Below, one piece after another: positions 52,505-61,482 of a stretch of DNA of 64,000 nucleotides. This DNA comes from Variovorax boronicumulans. GTDB taxonomy: Bacteria; Pseudomonadota; Gammaproteobacteria; Burkholderiales; Burkholderiaceae_C. The notes under the pieces were generated by a model. That model did not search any database. It worked only from the letters and a program-made list of their open reading frames with translations, and was not told where the DNA came from. Position 1 is the first letter of the stretch; every line of letters begins with the position of its first letter. The DNA lies in contig NZ_JARXVG010000007.1 of the NCBI RefSeq assembly GCF_029892485.1, positions 62,001 through 126,000 of the forward strand. The letters run 5' to 3'. The position numbers and the translations under genes were made by a program.

Positions 52505-52625
52505 TGCCCTTCGGCACTGGCGGCACGGGCCCGTGCTCCGCACCATCGGGCGGCCCTGCCGGCTGGCGATTCAGCCTGCGACACGGCTTCAAGAATCGTT
52601 CATCCAAAGAGAGAGGGGAATCACC

Positions 52626-54236
52626 ATGAAATTCAAATTGCTGCTGGCCGCGACATTCGTCGCCGTGGCCGCCGTTGCATGCGGAGGAGGCGACGGCGGA
52701 TCGAATCCGTTCTACGGGTATCAGGTTCCGCCCCCTCCCCCGCCGCCGCCACCACCTCCGCCTCCGCCCCCCGAAGAGCAGAAGGCCAAGGTCACAGGCC
52801 GCGTCACCAACGCACTGAACGGCGAAGGCGTCGCGCAGGTCACGGTCAGCACCGGTTCGTCTTCCACGGTCACCGCCGACGACGGCAGCTACAGCCTCGG
52901 CGAGATCACGCCCGCCAGCTCGGTGCTGCTGAGCTTCACCAAGGCCGGCATGGTGCCGCAGAGCCGCGCCACCACCGCGCTGTCGGGCTCGGGTGCCTCG
53001 ACCGTCATCAACATCCCGATGCTGCCGGTGGCGGTCACGGTGAACTTCGATCCGCAGGCCGCGTACGACGTCGTCGTGCCCGGCTCCACCGCCATGGTCC
53101 GGCTGCGCGCGAACTCGCTGCGCCGCGCCGACGGCAGCGCCCCCACCGGCCCGGCGACCGCGCGCGTCACGCCCATCGCACCCGCGAACGACATCAACGT
53201 GATGCCCGGCAACTACCTCGCGGGAACGGACGGCGGCAGCGCATCCATCGAGAGCTTCGGCGCCCTGGATGCCAGCTTCGTCGATGCCGACGGCGCACCG
53301 CTGAACCTCGCGGCCGGCACGGACGCCACGGTGCGCATCGCGCCCTCGTCGCGCGCCGATGCGCTGCCGGCGAGCGTGCCGCTCTTCCACTACAACACCA
53401 CCACCGGCCTCTGGGTGCAGGAAGGCTCGGCCACGCTGCAGGGCACGGCGCCCTTGCAGTACTACGAAGGCACCGTCACCCACTTCACGACCTGGAACGC
53501 GGACCAGATCTACAACACCGTGCGCATCAATGGCTGCGTGCAGAACGCGGCCGGCGAGCGGGTGGGCGGCGCACTGGTCGCAAGCGAAGGCAAGACCTAC
53601 ACCGGCCTGGCCACCGCCCTGACCAATGCGAACGGCGAGTTCTCGGTGGCGGTGAAGCGCGCGAGCGGGGCCTACGTCATCGCCAGCACCGCGACCGAAG
53701 TCTCCAACGCGCCCACGGTGACCGTCGGTGACCAAGACGTCACGCTGGATGCCTGCCTGACGCTCACGCGCTCGGCCGTGTCGGTCAAGCTGACCTGGGG
53801 AGCGCGCCCTCTGGACCTGGATTCGTACACCTTCGGCGCGAACGCCGACGAGCTGGTGTATTACGAGCACAAGGGTTCGCTCACCGAGGCGCCGTTCATC
53901 GGCCTCGATGTGGACGATCAGTTCAGCTTCGGCCCCGAAGTCACCACGTTCGCGAAACTCGCGAAGAACCGCACTTACCGGTTCGTCGTCCACAACTATT
54001 CCGATACCTTCGATCCCGGCCAGACGGGCTCTCCGGCGCGGATAGAGGTGGCCAACCGCGGCGTGCAATCGATCTTCGCCCCGCCGGCCGGCGAGACCTC
54101 GTCGACGCGGATCTGGCATGTGTTCGACATGACCACCGACGCGAATTGCCAGGCGACCATCGTCCCCGTGCAGCAGTTCCTGGCCGACCCGCCTGCGCCG
54201 ATCAATACCGACAACGACGCGCAGTACTGCAATTAG
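52626..54236 (+). CDS. Polyproline lipoprotein with carboxypeptidase-regulatory-like domains
   Basis: 536 residues with a lipoprotein signal peptide (VAAVAC-GGGDGG, Cys at 19). Next comes a run of 15 prolines and then a carboxypeptidase-regulatory (CarboxypepD_reg-like) beta domain at about 50-140 (VTGRVTNALNGEGVAQVTVS, DDGSYSLGEITPAS). A similar repeat occurs near 300-370 (INGCVQNAAGERVGGALVAS, NANGEFSVAVKRASGAYVIA). A strong GAGAGGGGA Shine-Dalgarno supports ATG 52626. It is probably exposed at the outer membrane; function unknown. The DNA coding for the proline run is a simple CCN repeat that may slip. Confidence 0.75.
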   Translation: MKFKLLLAATFVAVAAVACGGGDGGSNPFYGYQVPPPPPPPPPPPPPPPEEQKAKVTGRVTNALNGEGVAQVTVSTGSSSTVTADDGSYSLGEITPASSVLLSFTKAGMVPQSRATTALSGSGASTVINIPMLPVAVTVNFDPQAAYDVVVPGSTAMVRLRANSLRRADGSAPTGPATARVTPIAPANDINVMPGNYLAGTDGGSASIESFGALDASFVDADGAPLNLAAGTDATVRIAPSSRADALPASVPLFHYNTTTGLWVQEGSATLQGTAPLQYYEGTVTHFTTWNADQIYNTVRINGCVQNAAGERVGGALVASEGKTYTGLATALTNANGEFSVAVKRASGAYVIASTATEVSNAPTVTVGDQDVTLDACLTLTRSAVSVKLTWGARPLDLDSYTFGANADELVYYEHKGSLTEAPFIGLDVDDQFSFGPEVTTFAKLAKNRTYRFVVHNYSDTFDPGQTGSPARIEVANRGVQSIFAPPAGETSSTRIWHVFDMTTDANCQATIVPVQQFLADPPAPINTDNDAQYCN

Positions 54237-54286
54237 CAAAGGCGCATGGCGACAGGCGCATGGCCCACGGGCTATGCTCCTTCGCC

Positions 54287-55210
54287 ATGAATCCGCCCAC
54301 CGCCATCTCTTCAACTTCGAAGCGCCTGGCCGTGGGCGTTTTTCTTCTTTTTGGGCTGGCGGCATCGGGCGCCGCATCGGCAGCGGACTGCCTGGACACC
54401 GCCACGCAGATCCCGCCGCCCTCTCGCGCACTTGCGATGGCGACCTTCGCACAGCTGGAGCACCAGGCCTTCGGCGGCCAGGCCATGGATGCCGAAGGCC
54501 GCCTCACCTTTGCCGGCGCCTGGGAGGCCGAAGACTTCCGCGCCACCGCACAGGACCTCGCGCCATGGCAGCGCGTGCTCGGCTACTGGCAGGCGACCGG
54601 CGTGCGCCTGCGCGGCACAGATGCCGACGCGGCGACCGACTCATCGGAGCCGCAGTCCATCGACAACGCATTGAGCCGCATTGCGGTGGTCGACGCGCCG
54701 TGGTCCGCCGCCTTCATCAGCTGGATCGCGCGGCAGGCCGGGCTGGCCGCGGATGAATTCGTGTTCTCCGAAGCGCATGCGGACTACGCAGGCGCCGCAT
54801 GGAAGGCGGGCCTCGACGAAACCGCGGGCCGGCCGACACGCTATGCGATGCGCGCCTGCGACCTGATGCGCACGCCGCCGCGCATCGGCGACCTCGCCTG
54901 CCATGCACGCGGCACTGGCGCGGTGTACGACACCTTCGACAGGATCGGCGAAGTGCTGGCCCGGCGCCCCACCGGCGGCGAGGCACTGACCATGCATTGC
55001 GATGTGGTGGTGGGTGTCGATGCCACGGGCTTCGAGACCGTGGGCGGCAACCTGATCCAGTCGGTCACCTTGAGGCGCCTGGCCTTTGCGCCCGACACGC
55101 GCCTGCTGGATCCGAGCTACCTGCCCGAGGGATGCACGACCGGCCGGCCGGGGTGCATCGACCGCCACATGAGCCGCCAGCCGTGGCCGCTGCTGCTGCA
55201 GTGGCGCTGA
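54287..55210 (+). CDS. Exported DUF2272-domain protein
   Basis: 307 residues with a signal peptide (hydrophobic core VGVFLLFGLAASGAAS, cleavage near ASA-AD). The region from about 140 (APWSAAFISWIARQAGLAAD, FVFSEAHADYAGAAWKAGLD, GDLACHARGTGAVYDTFDRI, MHCDVVVGVD) matches DUF2272, an NlpC/P60-related fold with a Cys-His pair that may hydrolyse cell-wall peptides. The Cys in DLACHAR and His in MHCD are present. It follows the lipoprotein gene by 50 bases in the same direction. Confidence 0.75.
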   Translation: MNPPTAISSTSKRLAVGVFLLFGLAASGAASAADCLDTATQIPPPSRALAMATFAQLEHQAFGGQAMDAEGRLTFAGAWEAEDFRATAQDLAPWQRVLGYWQATGVRLRGTDADAATDSSEPQSIDNALSRIAVVDAPWSAAFISWIARQAGLAADEFVFSEAHADYAGAAWKAGLDETAGRPTRYAMRACDLMRTPPRIGDLACHARGTGAVYDTFDRIGEVLARRPTGGEALTMHCDVVVGVDATGFETVGGNLIQSVTLRRLAFAPDTRLLDPSYLPEGCTTGRPGCIDRHMSRQPWPLLLQWR

Positions 55211-55220
55211 GGGGGCTGCT

Positions 55221-55469
55221 TCAGCGGTAGTAGGCCTCGACCGTGCCCTTGAGCTTGAGCAGCAGCGGGTAGCCCTTGCGGTCCACCGCCTTGCCTGCGG
55301 GCACCTTGATCCAGCCTTCGCTGATGCAGTACTCCTCCACGTCGAGCCGCTCCTTGCCGTTGAAGCGGATGCCGATGGGGAACTCGAAGACGGCCGGCAC
55401 GTGGTGCGGGCTGCGCGCATCGGTGGAGAGGTGATCGGGAAGGGGCGGGCGGGATGTTTCTTCGGTCAT
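55221..55469 (-). CDS. DUF3297 family protein
   Basis: 82 residues. The sequence FEFPIGIRFNGKERLDVEEY, SEGWIKVPAGKAVDRKGYPL and the end LKGTVEAYYR match the small DUF3297 family common in Burkholderiales. No membrane segment or signal; function unknown. It is convergent with the DUF2272 gene. Confidence 0.8.
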   Translation of the reverse strand: MTEETSRPPLPDHLSTDARSPHHVPAVFEFPIGIRFNGKERLDVEEYCISEGWIKVPAGKAVDRKGYPLLLKLKGTVEAYYR

Positions 55470-55526
55470 GGGGATCCGGGTTTTCGGGAACGACCCGAAT
55501 GATAAGGACCTCGCAGCGCCACCCTT

Positions 55527-55988
55527 CTAGCGCCGCTTTTTCCAGGGCTTGGGCGGCGGCTTCGGCCCGGCGCCGAGCGCAGCGCGCGCCAGCGCATCGG
55601 CCTCGGCGTTGCGATGGCGCGGAATCCATTGCACGCGGGCTTCTTCGAACGTGCCGAGCAGCACGCGGGCATCCTCGAACAGCGGGGCCAGGCGTGCGAT
55701 CGGCTTCGCATCGGCGGCGGCGAGCTGCTCGACCAGGATGCTGTTGTCGCTGTACACCACCACGGCGCTCGCGCCGCGGGCGCGCAGGTCCAGCAGCGCG
55801 AGCGTCAGCGCCCGCAGCTCGGCTTCGTTGTTGCAGCCTGTGGTGTGCGTGGCTTGCGAGAGCGTGTGACGGGTGCCGTCGGGCTGCGTGATGACCGCGC
55901 CGATGCCCATGCGCCCCGGGTTGGGCATGGCGCTGCCGTCGCAGTAGACGGTCCAGTGGCGAGGCCGCTCGGGCGCGGGAAGGGTCAT
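55527..55988 (-). CDS. Ribonuclease H-like protein
   Basis: About 153 residues from ATG 55988 (MTLPAPERPRHWTVYCDGSA). The RNase H catalytic carboxylates are all in place: Asp in YCDGSAMPNPG, Glu in CNNEAELRALTLALL, Asp in VVYSDNSILVEQ and the late Asp in RHRNAEADALARAAL. The C-terminus is basic. It probably cuts RNA in RNA-DNA hybrids; it differs from housekeeping RnhA in the missing basic handle region, so it belongs to the shorter RNase HI-family (YpdQ/ RnhA-like) proteins. Confidence 0.82.
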   Translation of the reverse strand: MTLPAPERPRHWTVYCDGSAMPNPGRMGIGAVITQPDGTRHTLSQATHTTGCNNEAELRALTLALLDLRARGASAVVVYSDNSILVEQLAAADAKPIARLAPLFEDARVLLGTFEEARVQWIPRHRNAEADALARAALGAGPKPPPKPWKKRR

Positions 55989-56026
55989 GAATGGAAATGC
56001 GGGGGCCGGTGGTGCCCTGCCGGCGT

Positions 56027-56470
56027 TCAGCAGTTGCCGCGCTTGATGCCGGCGAGGTTCTGGCACGGCCGCTGGCCGGGCGGCGGACCCGGATCGCGCA
56101 CGCGGGGCGGACGCTGCGCGTGCCGCTGCGGCCCGTCGTAGTAAGGCTCCGGCCCCAGGATGTAGACCGGCGGATCGGCCGGCGCCGCCTCGGCCACCGG
56201 GTGACGCGGAATGATCGCCGGACCCGACGGCGCAGCCACCGGCGGCGGCGTGTAGGCCGGCTGGCGCGATTCCTGGGGCGGTGGGGGCGGCATCGGTACC
56301 GGCGGTGGCGGCGAGTCGTCGATGGGCACCTGCCGCGACTGCCTGGTTTCCGAGGGGCACTTGCCGTCGGTGTACGAGATCTTGCCGTTGGCATCGGTGC
56401 AGCGCACCACGTCCGCATTCGCAGCCAGGGCGGCGAAGAGCAACGGAATGAGGAGGATCGATGTGCGCAT
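56027..56470 (-). CDS. Exported DUF4124 protein with proline-rich tail
   Basis: 147 residues with a signal peptide (MRTSILLIPLLFAALAANA) followed directly by the DUF4124 motif DVVRCTDANGKISYTDGKCP. The remainder is proline-rich and probably disordered, with a Cys near the C-terminus. DUF4124 is a small periplasmic or envelope domain without known function, widespread in betaproteobacteria. Confidence 0.8.
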   Translation of the reverse strand: MRTSILLIPLLFAALAANADVVRCTDANGKISYTDGKCPSETRQSRQVPIDDSPPPPVPMPPPPPQESRQPAYTPPPVAAPSGPAIIPRHPVAEAAPADPPVYILGPEPYYDGPQRHAQRPPRVRDPGPPPGQRPCQNLAGIKRGNC

Positions 56471-56566
56471 CGGGCGGTTCTAACAGATTGCGCGGCAATT
56501 CCAATCGGCGGCGGCGCTGTCGTATCGTCGCGGGTGCGGCGATTTTCCGCCCTTCCAACCCCTGCC

Positions 56567-57712
56567 ATGCGCCCCCTTGCCATCCCCGTCGAAGTTGCCC
56601 TTGCCGACCTGCCGCGCAGCGCGGGCTCGCCGCTCTTCGAACGGCTGCGCGCGTCGGTGGACCGGGTGAACCGGCGCACCCCGCTGCCGCATGAAGCCGC
56701 GCGCTGGCACACGCACACCCTCGGCGGCGTCGAGCGGCGCTTTGCGCAGCCCATCACCTTCACGCCGTATGCCTCGGTCAAGCCCTGTTCGGCGCGCTGC
56801 AGCTTCTGTTCGGAGAATCTGCGCAAGGCCGATGGCGGAACGCCGGCCTCGCGGCTGCGGCCCGCGCCCGATTACTTCGATGGCCTTTCTCGTGCGCTGC
56901 AGGCATTGCGCGGCGTGCCGCTGTCGTGGTCGCTCTCGGGCCTGGAGACGAGCGACGACGCCGACTGGATGCTTCGGTTGCTCCAAGTGCTCGCCGCGAG
57001 CGAAAGCCACGGCCCCCTCGTCGAAGACCGCGTGCTCTACACCAACGGTGCCGGCTTCGCAGCACCGCAAGGCGAGGTGCTGCGGCGCGCGCTGCAGACC
57101 TTCGGCCTGAGTTGGCTGGAGCTTTCCCGCCATCACCACGATGGCGCAACCAATCAAACCATCATGCGGTTCCGTCCCGAGGTGGCCGTGGGCGACCAGG
57201 CCGTGTTCGAACGCACCGCAAGACAACTGGCCGACGCGGTTCCGCTGCGCCTCGTGTGCATCCTCCAGCGCGGCGGCGTTGCTCAGCCGCAGGACGTGGT
57301 GGCGTACCTCTCGTGGGCAGGGCAATGCGGCGCCGGCACCGTCGTGTTCCGCGAGTTCTCGCGGCTGGACGACGGCTACCGGGACAACGCCACCGCGCGC
57401 TACCTGCGCGCAGAGCGCGTGTCGATGGACGCACTGCTGGCCGCCTGCCTCGACGACCGCGAGGTCTCCCGCGACTGGACCCTCGAGAGCCTCACCGAGG
57501 GCTACTACTTCTGGAACCTGCGCCTGCGCACCGCGAGCGGCCTCGCCGTCGTCTTCGAAAGCGCCGACTACGGCGCGATGCACGAACGCCACGCGACCGG
57601 CGACGTCTACAAGCTCGTCTACTTTGCAGACGGCCGACTCTGCGCCGGCTGGGAGCCGGGGCACGATGTGCTGCTCGACACGCGCATCGAACAGGCACAG
57701 ACCCATGCCTAG
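56567..57712 (+). CDS. Radical SAM protein of unknown function
   Basis: 381 residues. The cluster motif is KPCSARCSFCSENLR with Cys74, Cys78 and Cys81 (CX3CX2C), placed after an unusually long N-terminal segment that includes ERRFAQPITFTPYASVK. The following barrel has the SAM-binding-like WSLSGLETSDD and LYTNGAGF segments and HHHDGATNQTIMRFRP. No auxiliary Cys-rich cluster (SPASM) is visible; the C-terminal third is a beta-rich domain (YFWNLRLRTASGLAVVFESA). It overlaps the next gene, a methyltransferase, by 8 bases, so they are co-translated. No known pathway suggests itself. Confidence 0.78.
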   Translation: MRPLAIPVEVALADLPRSAGSPLFERLRASVDRVNRRTPLPHEAARWHTHTLGGVERRFAQPITFTPYASVKPCSARCSFCSENLRKADGGTPASRLRPAPDYFDGLSRALQALRGVPLSWSLSGLETSDDADWMLRLLQVLAASESHGPLVEDRVLYTNGAGFAAPQGEVLRRALQTFGLSWLELSRHHHDGATNQTIMRFRPEVAVGDQAVFERTARQLADAVPLRLVCILQRGGVAQPQDVVAYLSWAGQCGAGTVVFREFSRLDDGYRDNATARYLRAERVSMDALLAACLDDREVSRDWTLESLTEGYYFWNLRLRTASGLAVVFESADYGAMHERHATGDVYKLVYFADGRLCAGWEPGHDVLLDTRIEQAQTHA

Positions 57713-58745
57713 CCACAGCTGGCTGCTGCTCGACCGCGAATCGCCGCGCTACCGGCTGCCGGACGACCTGCGCGCGCACGACCCGATGGCCGGGCACGAT
57801 TGCGGATGGGTCGAACAGATGCTGCCATTCGTGCGCCAGTTCTCGCGACCAGGCGACACAGTGTTCGATCCGTTCGCCGGCTTCGGCACGACCTTGCTGG
57901 CCGCACGGCTCGAAGACCGGTTGGCCCTGGGCTGCGAAGTCGATGCAGGTCGCATCGATCTCATCCGCGAGCGGCTGGCACGCCACGAACTTGCGCACGG
58001 CACCACGCTCCTGCACGGTTCATGCGATGCACTCGACGACGCCGCGCTCCCACCCTTCGACCTGTGCCTCACCAACGTGCCCTACTTCGGTTGCCGCTGG
58101 ACCGGTGCACCGTCGGCCTCCCAGCTCTATAACAGCCAGAGCTATGCCCAACACCTAGACGGCCTGCGCAACGTGTTCCACCGCGTCCGCGCCGGGCTGC
58201 GCGAAGGAGGCGCCTGCATCGCGATGGTGGAGAACATCCGCCTCGGCGACCGCGTGCTGCCACTGGCCTTCGACCTTGCGCGCATCCTGGGCTCGTTGTT
58301 CAGCATGGAAGACGAGCGCGTGCTGGTCTATCCACACGAGAGCGATGAAACCGACGCCGATACCCGCACCGACCGGCGTCACGAATACGCACTGGTCTTC
58401 CGCAAACAGCGCGAGCGCATCGACCTGCAAGGCACCGCCGACCTGCTCGATGCCCTCCGCGCACAAGGACACGCCTTCACATTGTTCGGCAGCTTCGTGC
58501 GGTGGCAGCAAGACCCGCAAAGCCCACCCCCCGCAGACGCCGACATCCGCGTCGACCCCGATCCGCAGCGCCTCGACGCCTTGCTGCAATACCTGCGCGA
58601 CCAAGGCTTCGCATTGACGAGCTGGGGCGATCCCGTCCCCCTGCCCATTCACTTCGACAGCTATCGCGGCCGCTACTACTTCCGCGCCGACCGCATCGAC
58701 GACCAGGGCGCCTTGATCAGACTCGACATCTGCTACGAGCAGTAG
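57705..58745 (+). CDS. SAM-dependent DNA/RNA methyltransferase with extra C-terminal domain
   Basis: 346 residues. The N-terminal two thirds are a Rossmann methyltransferase: motif I VFDPFAGFGTTLLAARLEDR (Asp55 to Gly61) and motif IV CLTNVPYFG, a variant of the D/N-PP-Y motif of amino-methyltransferases acting on DNA or RNA. After about 255 comes a small domain with LFGSFVRWQQDPQS and ADADIRVDPDPQ, which faintly recalls a nucleotidyltransferase GS...DxD pattern, then a beta-rich end (YRGRYYFRADRIDDQGALIR). The partner radical SAM gene overlaps its start. Target unknown; no restriction enzyme lies next to it. Confidence 0.72.
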   Translation: MPSHSWLLLDRESPRYRLPDDLRAHDPMAGHDCGWVEQMLPFVRQFSRPGDTVFDPFAGFGTTLLAARLEDRLALGCEVDAGRIDLIRERLARHELAHGTTLLHGSCDALDDAALPPFDLCLTNVPYFGCRWTGAPSASQLYNSQSYAQHLDGLRNVFHRVRAGLREGGACIAMVENIRLGDRVLPLAFDLARILGSLFSMEDERVLVYPHESDETDADTRTDRRHEYALVFRKQRERIDLQGTADLLDALRAQGHAFTLFGSFVRWQQDPQSPPPADADIRVDPDPQRLDALLQYLRDQGFALTSWGDPVPLPIHFDSYRGRYYFRADRIDDQGALIRLDICYEQ

Positions 58746-58760
58746 CGCGCGATCACCCAG

Positions 58761-58885
58761 GCCCAACGACAGCGCGTCCAAGTGCGCGGGGCATCGGGTG
58801 CTCCCCGCAGCGAAATCAAGGGGGAGGCCGCAGGCCGGAGGACATTCGCGGAGGGGAGCACCCGGTGGCCCGCGCACCCGCCCTG
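58761..58885. repeat. Dispersed repeat, family B, copy 2
   Basis: It has the same order of blocks as the copy at 46601-46718: CAGCGCGTCCAAGTGCGC, then CCGCAGCGAAATCAAGGGGG, GAGGACATTCGCGGAGGGGA and a closing GC-rich arm (GTGCTCCCC/GGGGAGCAC). Differences are mostly compensatory changes within the arms, which suggests that the folded form matters. Confidence 0.8.
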
Positions 58886-58903
58886 AACAAACCTGACAAG
58901 GCG

Positions 58904-59710
58904 TCAAAGCAGCCCGCTCATCTTCTCAGCCGCAGCCTTCAACGCATCGATGCGCTTGACCGCATCCTCCATCGACATCCGCGCCGTCGGCGCATGCACC
59001 GCCAGCGCAGCGCGCACTTCGCCAGCCGCATCGCGCACCGGCACCGCCACAGCCACGAGCCCCGCAATGAACTCTTCACGGTCGCGCGAGTAGCCACGCC
59101 TGGCGATCTGATCGCACTCGGTGCGCAGCGCTTCGGCATTGGTGACCGTGTTGGCCGTCTTGCGCACCAGCGGCAGGCTGTCGATCAACACATCGCGCGC
59201 ATGCTTGGGCATCAGCGCCAGAAAAAGCTTGCCGCTCGCGGTGCAATGCAGCGGCACATGCGAGCCCACGTCGAGCGTCAACCGCAGCGGCCACTGCGCC
59301 TCGACGCGATCGAGGTACAGCACCTGCGCACCGTCGAGCGTGGTGAGGTTGCAGGTCTCGCCGACCTGCCGCACCAGCTCGGACAGCACCTCGTGCCGCA
59401 GCCCCCGCACCACGCCGTGGTTCAGCGTATCGAACGCCAGCTTGCGCAAGGCAGGCCCGACGCTGAACGAGCGCTCGTCCACATCGCGCGCCAGGAAACC
59501 CGTCGCCAGCAATTGCGTGCAGATGCGGTGCGCCGTGCCCTTGGGCAACCCGAGCTGCGCCGCCAGTTCGGCGAGCGTCAAGGCCCGCCCTTCATTGGCC
59601 AGCAACGCCAGCAGCCGCAAGCTGCGCTCGGCGGACGAACCGGAGGCCGACTCTTCGGCAACAGGAGGGACAGGACTGACTGCGTCAGGCGGGCGCGCGG
59701 CTCGTGGCAT
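58904..59710 (-). CDS. IclR-family regulator of the adjacent GMC oxidoreductase unit
   Basis: 268 residues from ATG 59710 (MPRAARPPDAVSPVPPVAEE). The winged helix-turn-helix is at about 25-90 (SLRLLALLANEGRALTLAEL, LGLPKGTAHRICTQLLATGF) and the effector domain follows (CNLTTLDGAQVLYLDRVEAQ, VPLHCTASGKLFLALMP, GYSRDREEFIAGLVAVAVPV). It is divergent from the GMC oxidoreductase, with a perfect palindrome between them. The upstream TTG start at 59746 would run through that palindrome and is unlikely. Confidence 0.88.
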   Translation of the reverse strand: MPRAARPPDAVSPVPPVAEESASGSSAERSLRLLALLANEGRALTLAELAAQLGLPKGTAHRICTQLLATGFLARDVDERSFSVGPALRKLAFDTLNHGVVRGLRHEVLSELVRQVGETCNLTTLDGAQVLYLDRVEAQWPLRLTLDVGSHVPLHCTASGKLFLALMPKHARDVLIDSLPLVRKTANTVTNAEALRTECDQIARRGYSRDREEFIAGLVAVAVPVRDAAGEVRAALAVHAPTARMSMEDAVKRIDALKAAAEKMSGLL

Positions 59711-59728
59711 GCGGGTAAACCTTAAAAA

Positions 59729-59745
59729 TGGAACATTGCGTTCCA
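59729..59745. promoter_or_regulatory. TGGAAC-N5-GTTCCA palindrome (candidate IclR operator)
   Basis: TGGAAC at 59729-59734 and GTTCCA at 59740-59745 form a perfect inverted repeat with a 5-base spacer in the 98-base gap between the divergent iclR and GMC genes. The same core, GGAAC-N5-GTTCC, is found beside the xsc-linked iclR. Confidence 0.65.
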
Positions 59746-59808
59746 AAAAACAATAACCTAGGATGCAGCGGAATCGGAAGCGATTGTTCCACTCCCCGGG
59801 TGCCCTGC

Positions 59809-61431
59809 ATGCGTGATGAAGAGTTCGACTACATCGTCGTCGGCGCCGGATCGGCCGGCTGCGTGCTGGCGGGCCGGCTGAGCGAAGACCCCGCCACGCG
59901 CGTGCTGCTGCTCGAAGCCGGGCCGCCCGACAGGTCGCTCTGGATCCATTTGCCCATCGGCTACGGCAAGACCATGTGGAGCTCCACCTACAACTGGCGC
60001 TTCGAGACCGACCCCGATCCCAACATGAATGGCCGCCGCATCTACTGGCCGCGCGGCAAGACGCTCGGCGGATCGAGCGCGATCAACGGCCTCATCTACA
60101 TCCGCGGCCAGCGCGAGGACTACGACCACTGGGCCGCGCTCGGCAATGCCGGCTGGAGCTACGACGAGGTGCTGCCCTACTTCATCAGGTCCGAAGGCAA
60201 CCAGCGCGGCGGCGATGCATTCCACGGCGGCGACGGACCGCTGAAGGTGTCGGACATCGCGGCGAAGCACGAGCTCATCGAGGCCTTCATCGACGGCGCG
60301 CAGCAGACCGGCGTGCCGCGCACCGAAGACTTCAACGGCGCCGCTCAGGAAGGCGCTGGCTACTACCAGCTGACCACGCACAAGGGTTGGCGCTGCAGCA
60401 CCGCCAAGGCCTACCTCAGGCCTGCGAAGCATCGCTCCAACCTGCGCATCGAGACGGATGCACTCACAAGCAAGCTGGTGTTCGAAGGCCGTCGCGCCGT
60501 CGGCATCACCTACCGGCAAGGCGGCGAGTTGAAGACCGCGCGCTGCCGCGCCGAGGTGCTGCTCTCGGCCGGCTCGATCCAGTCGCCGCAGCTGCTGCAG
60601 CTCTCGGGCATCGGGCCGCGCGCGCTGCTCGATCGCTTCGGCATTCCGGTGGTGCACGAACTGCCCGGTGTCGGCGAGAACCTGCAAGACCACCTGCAGA
60701 TCCGCCTTGGCTACGAGTGCACCAAGCCCATCACTACCAACGACCAGCTCAACTCGTGGGCCGGGCAGATCGGCATGGGCATGGAGTGGCTGCTGCACCG
60801 CACCGGCCCGCTCGCAGTGGGCATCAACCAGGGCGGCTGCTTCATGCGCGCGCTGAAGGACGAACACGGCAACCCCGTGGCCGCCACGCCCGACATCCAG
60901 TTCCACGTGGCCACGCTCTCGGCCGACATGGCCGGCGGCAAGGTGCATCCGTATTCGGGCTTCACGATGTCGGTGTGCCAGCTGCGGCCCGAGTCGCGCG
61001 GGCACATCCGCATCCGCTCGCTCGATGCGGCCGAGCCGCCCGAGATGCAGCCCAACTACCTGGCCACCGCGCTCGACCGCGCCACCACCGTGGCCGGCGT
61101 GCGGGCCGCGCGCGCCATTGCCGATGCGCCCGCGATGCGCCCCTACGTGAAGCGCGAAGTGAAACCCGGCCCCACGGCCGCGAGCGACGGAGACCTGCTC
61201 GAGTTCTGCCGCAACAACGGCGCCACCATCTTCCACCCCACCGGCACCTGCCGCATGGGCAGCGACCCGCTCGCGGTCGTCGATGCGCGCCTTCGCGTGC
61301 ACGGCATCGCGGGCCTGAGGGTCATCGATTGCTCGGCGATGCCGACGCTGGTGTCCGGCAACACCAACGCACCCGCCGTGATGATGGCCGAGAAGGCCGT
61401 CGACCTGATCAGAGAGGACGCCAGGCACTAG
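59809..61431 (+). CDS. GMC-family FAD oxidoreductase (choline dehydrogenase-like)
   Basis: 540 residues. The FAD-binding Rossmann motif is at the start (FDYIVVGAGSAGCVLAGRLS), the GMC signature 1 is WPRGKTLGGSSAINGLIYIR, signature 2 is VLLSAGSIQSPQLLQLSGIG, and the C-terminal catalytic His/Asn region includes HPTGTCRMGSDPLAV and VSGNTNAPAVMMAEKAVDL. Such enzymes oxidise alcohols, polyols or choline-type substrates with a quinone or oxygen acceptor. ATG 59809 (MRDEEFDY) agrees with the family start. It is followed by an MHS transporter, suggesting uptake and oxidation of the same compound. Confidence 0.88.
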   Translation: MRDEEFDYIVVGAGSAGCVLAGRLSEDPATRVLLLEAGPPDRSLWIHLPIGYGKTMWSSTYNWRFETDPDPNMNGRRIYWPRGKTLGGSSAINGLIYIRGQREDYDHWAALGNAGWSYDEVLPYFIRSEGNQRGGDAFHGGDGPLKVSDIAAKHELIEAFIDGAQQTGVPRTEDFNGAAQEGAGYYQLTTHKGWRCSTAKAYLRPAKHRSNLRIETDALTSKLVFEGRRAVGITYRQGGELKTARCRAEVLLSAGSIQSPQLLQLSGIGPRALLDRFGIPVVHELPGVGENLQDHLQIRLGYECTKPITTNDQLNSWAGQIGMGMEWLLHRTGPLAVGINQGGCFMRALKDEHGNPVAATPDIQFHVATLSADMAGGKVHPYSGFTMSVCQLRPESRGHIRIRSLDAAEPPEMQPNYLATALDRATTVAGVRAARAIADAPAMRPYVKREVKPGPTAASDGDLLEFCRNNGATIFHPTGTCRMGSDPLAVVDARLRVHGIAGLRVIDCSAMPTLVSGNTNAPAVMMAEKAVDLIREDARH

Positions 61432-61482
61432 CACCGAAGGCCCGAAGAGGCCACCCGACAACAACGCATTGGAGACAAACAC

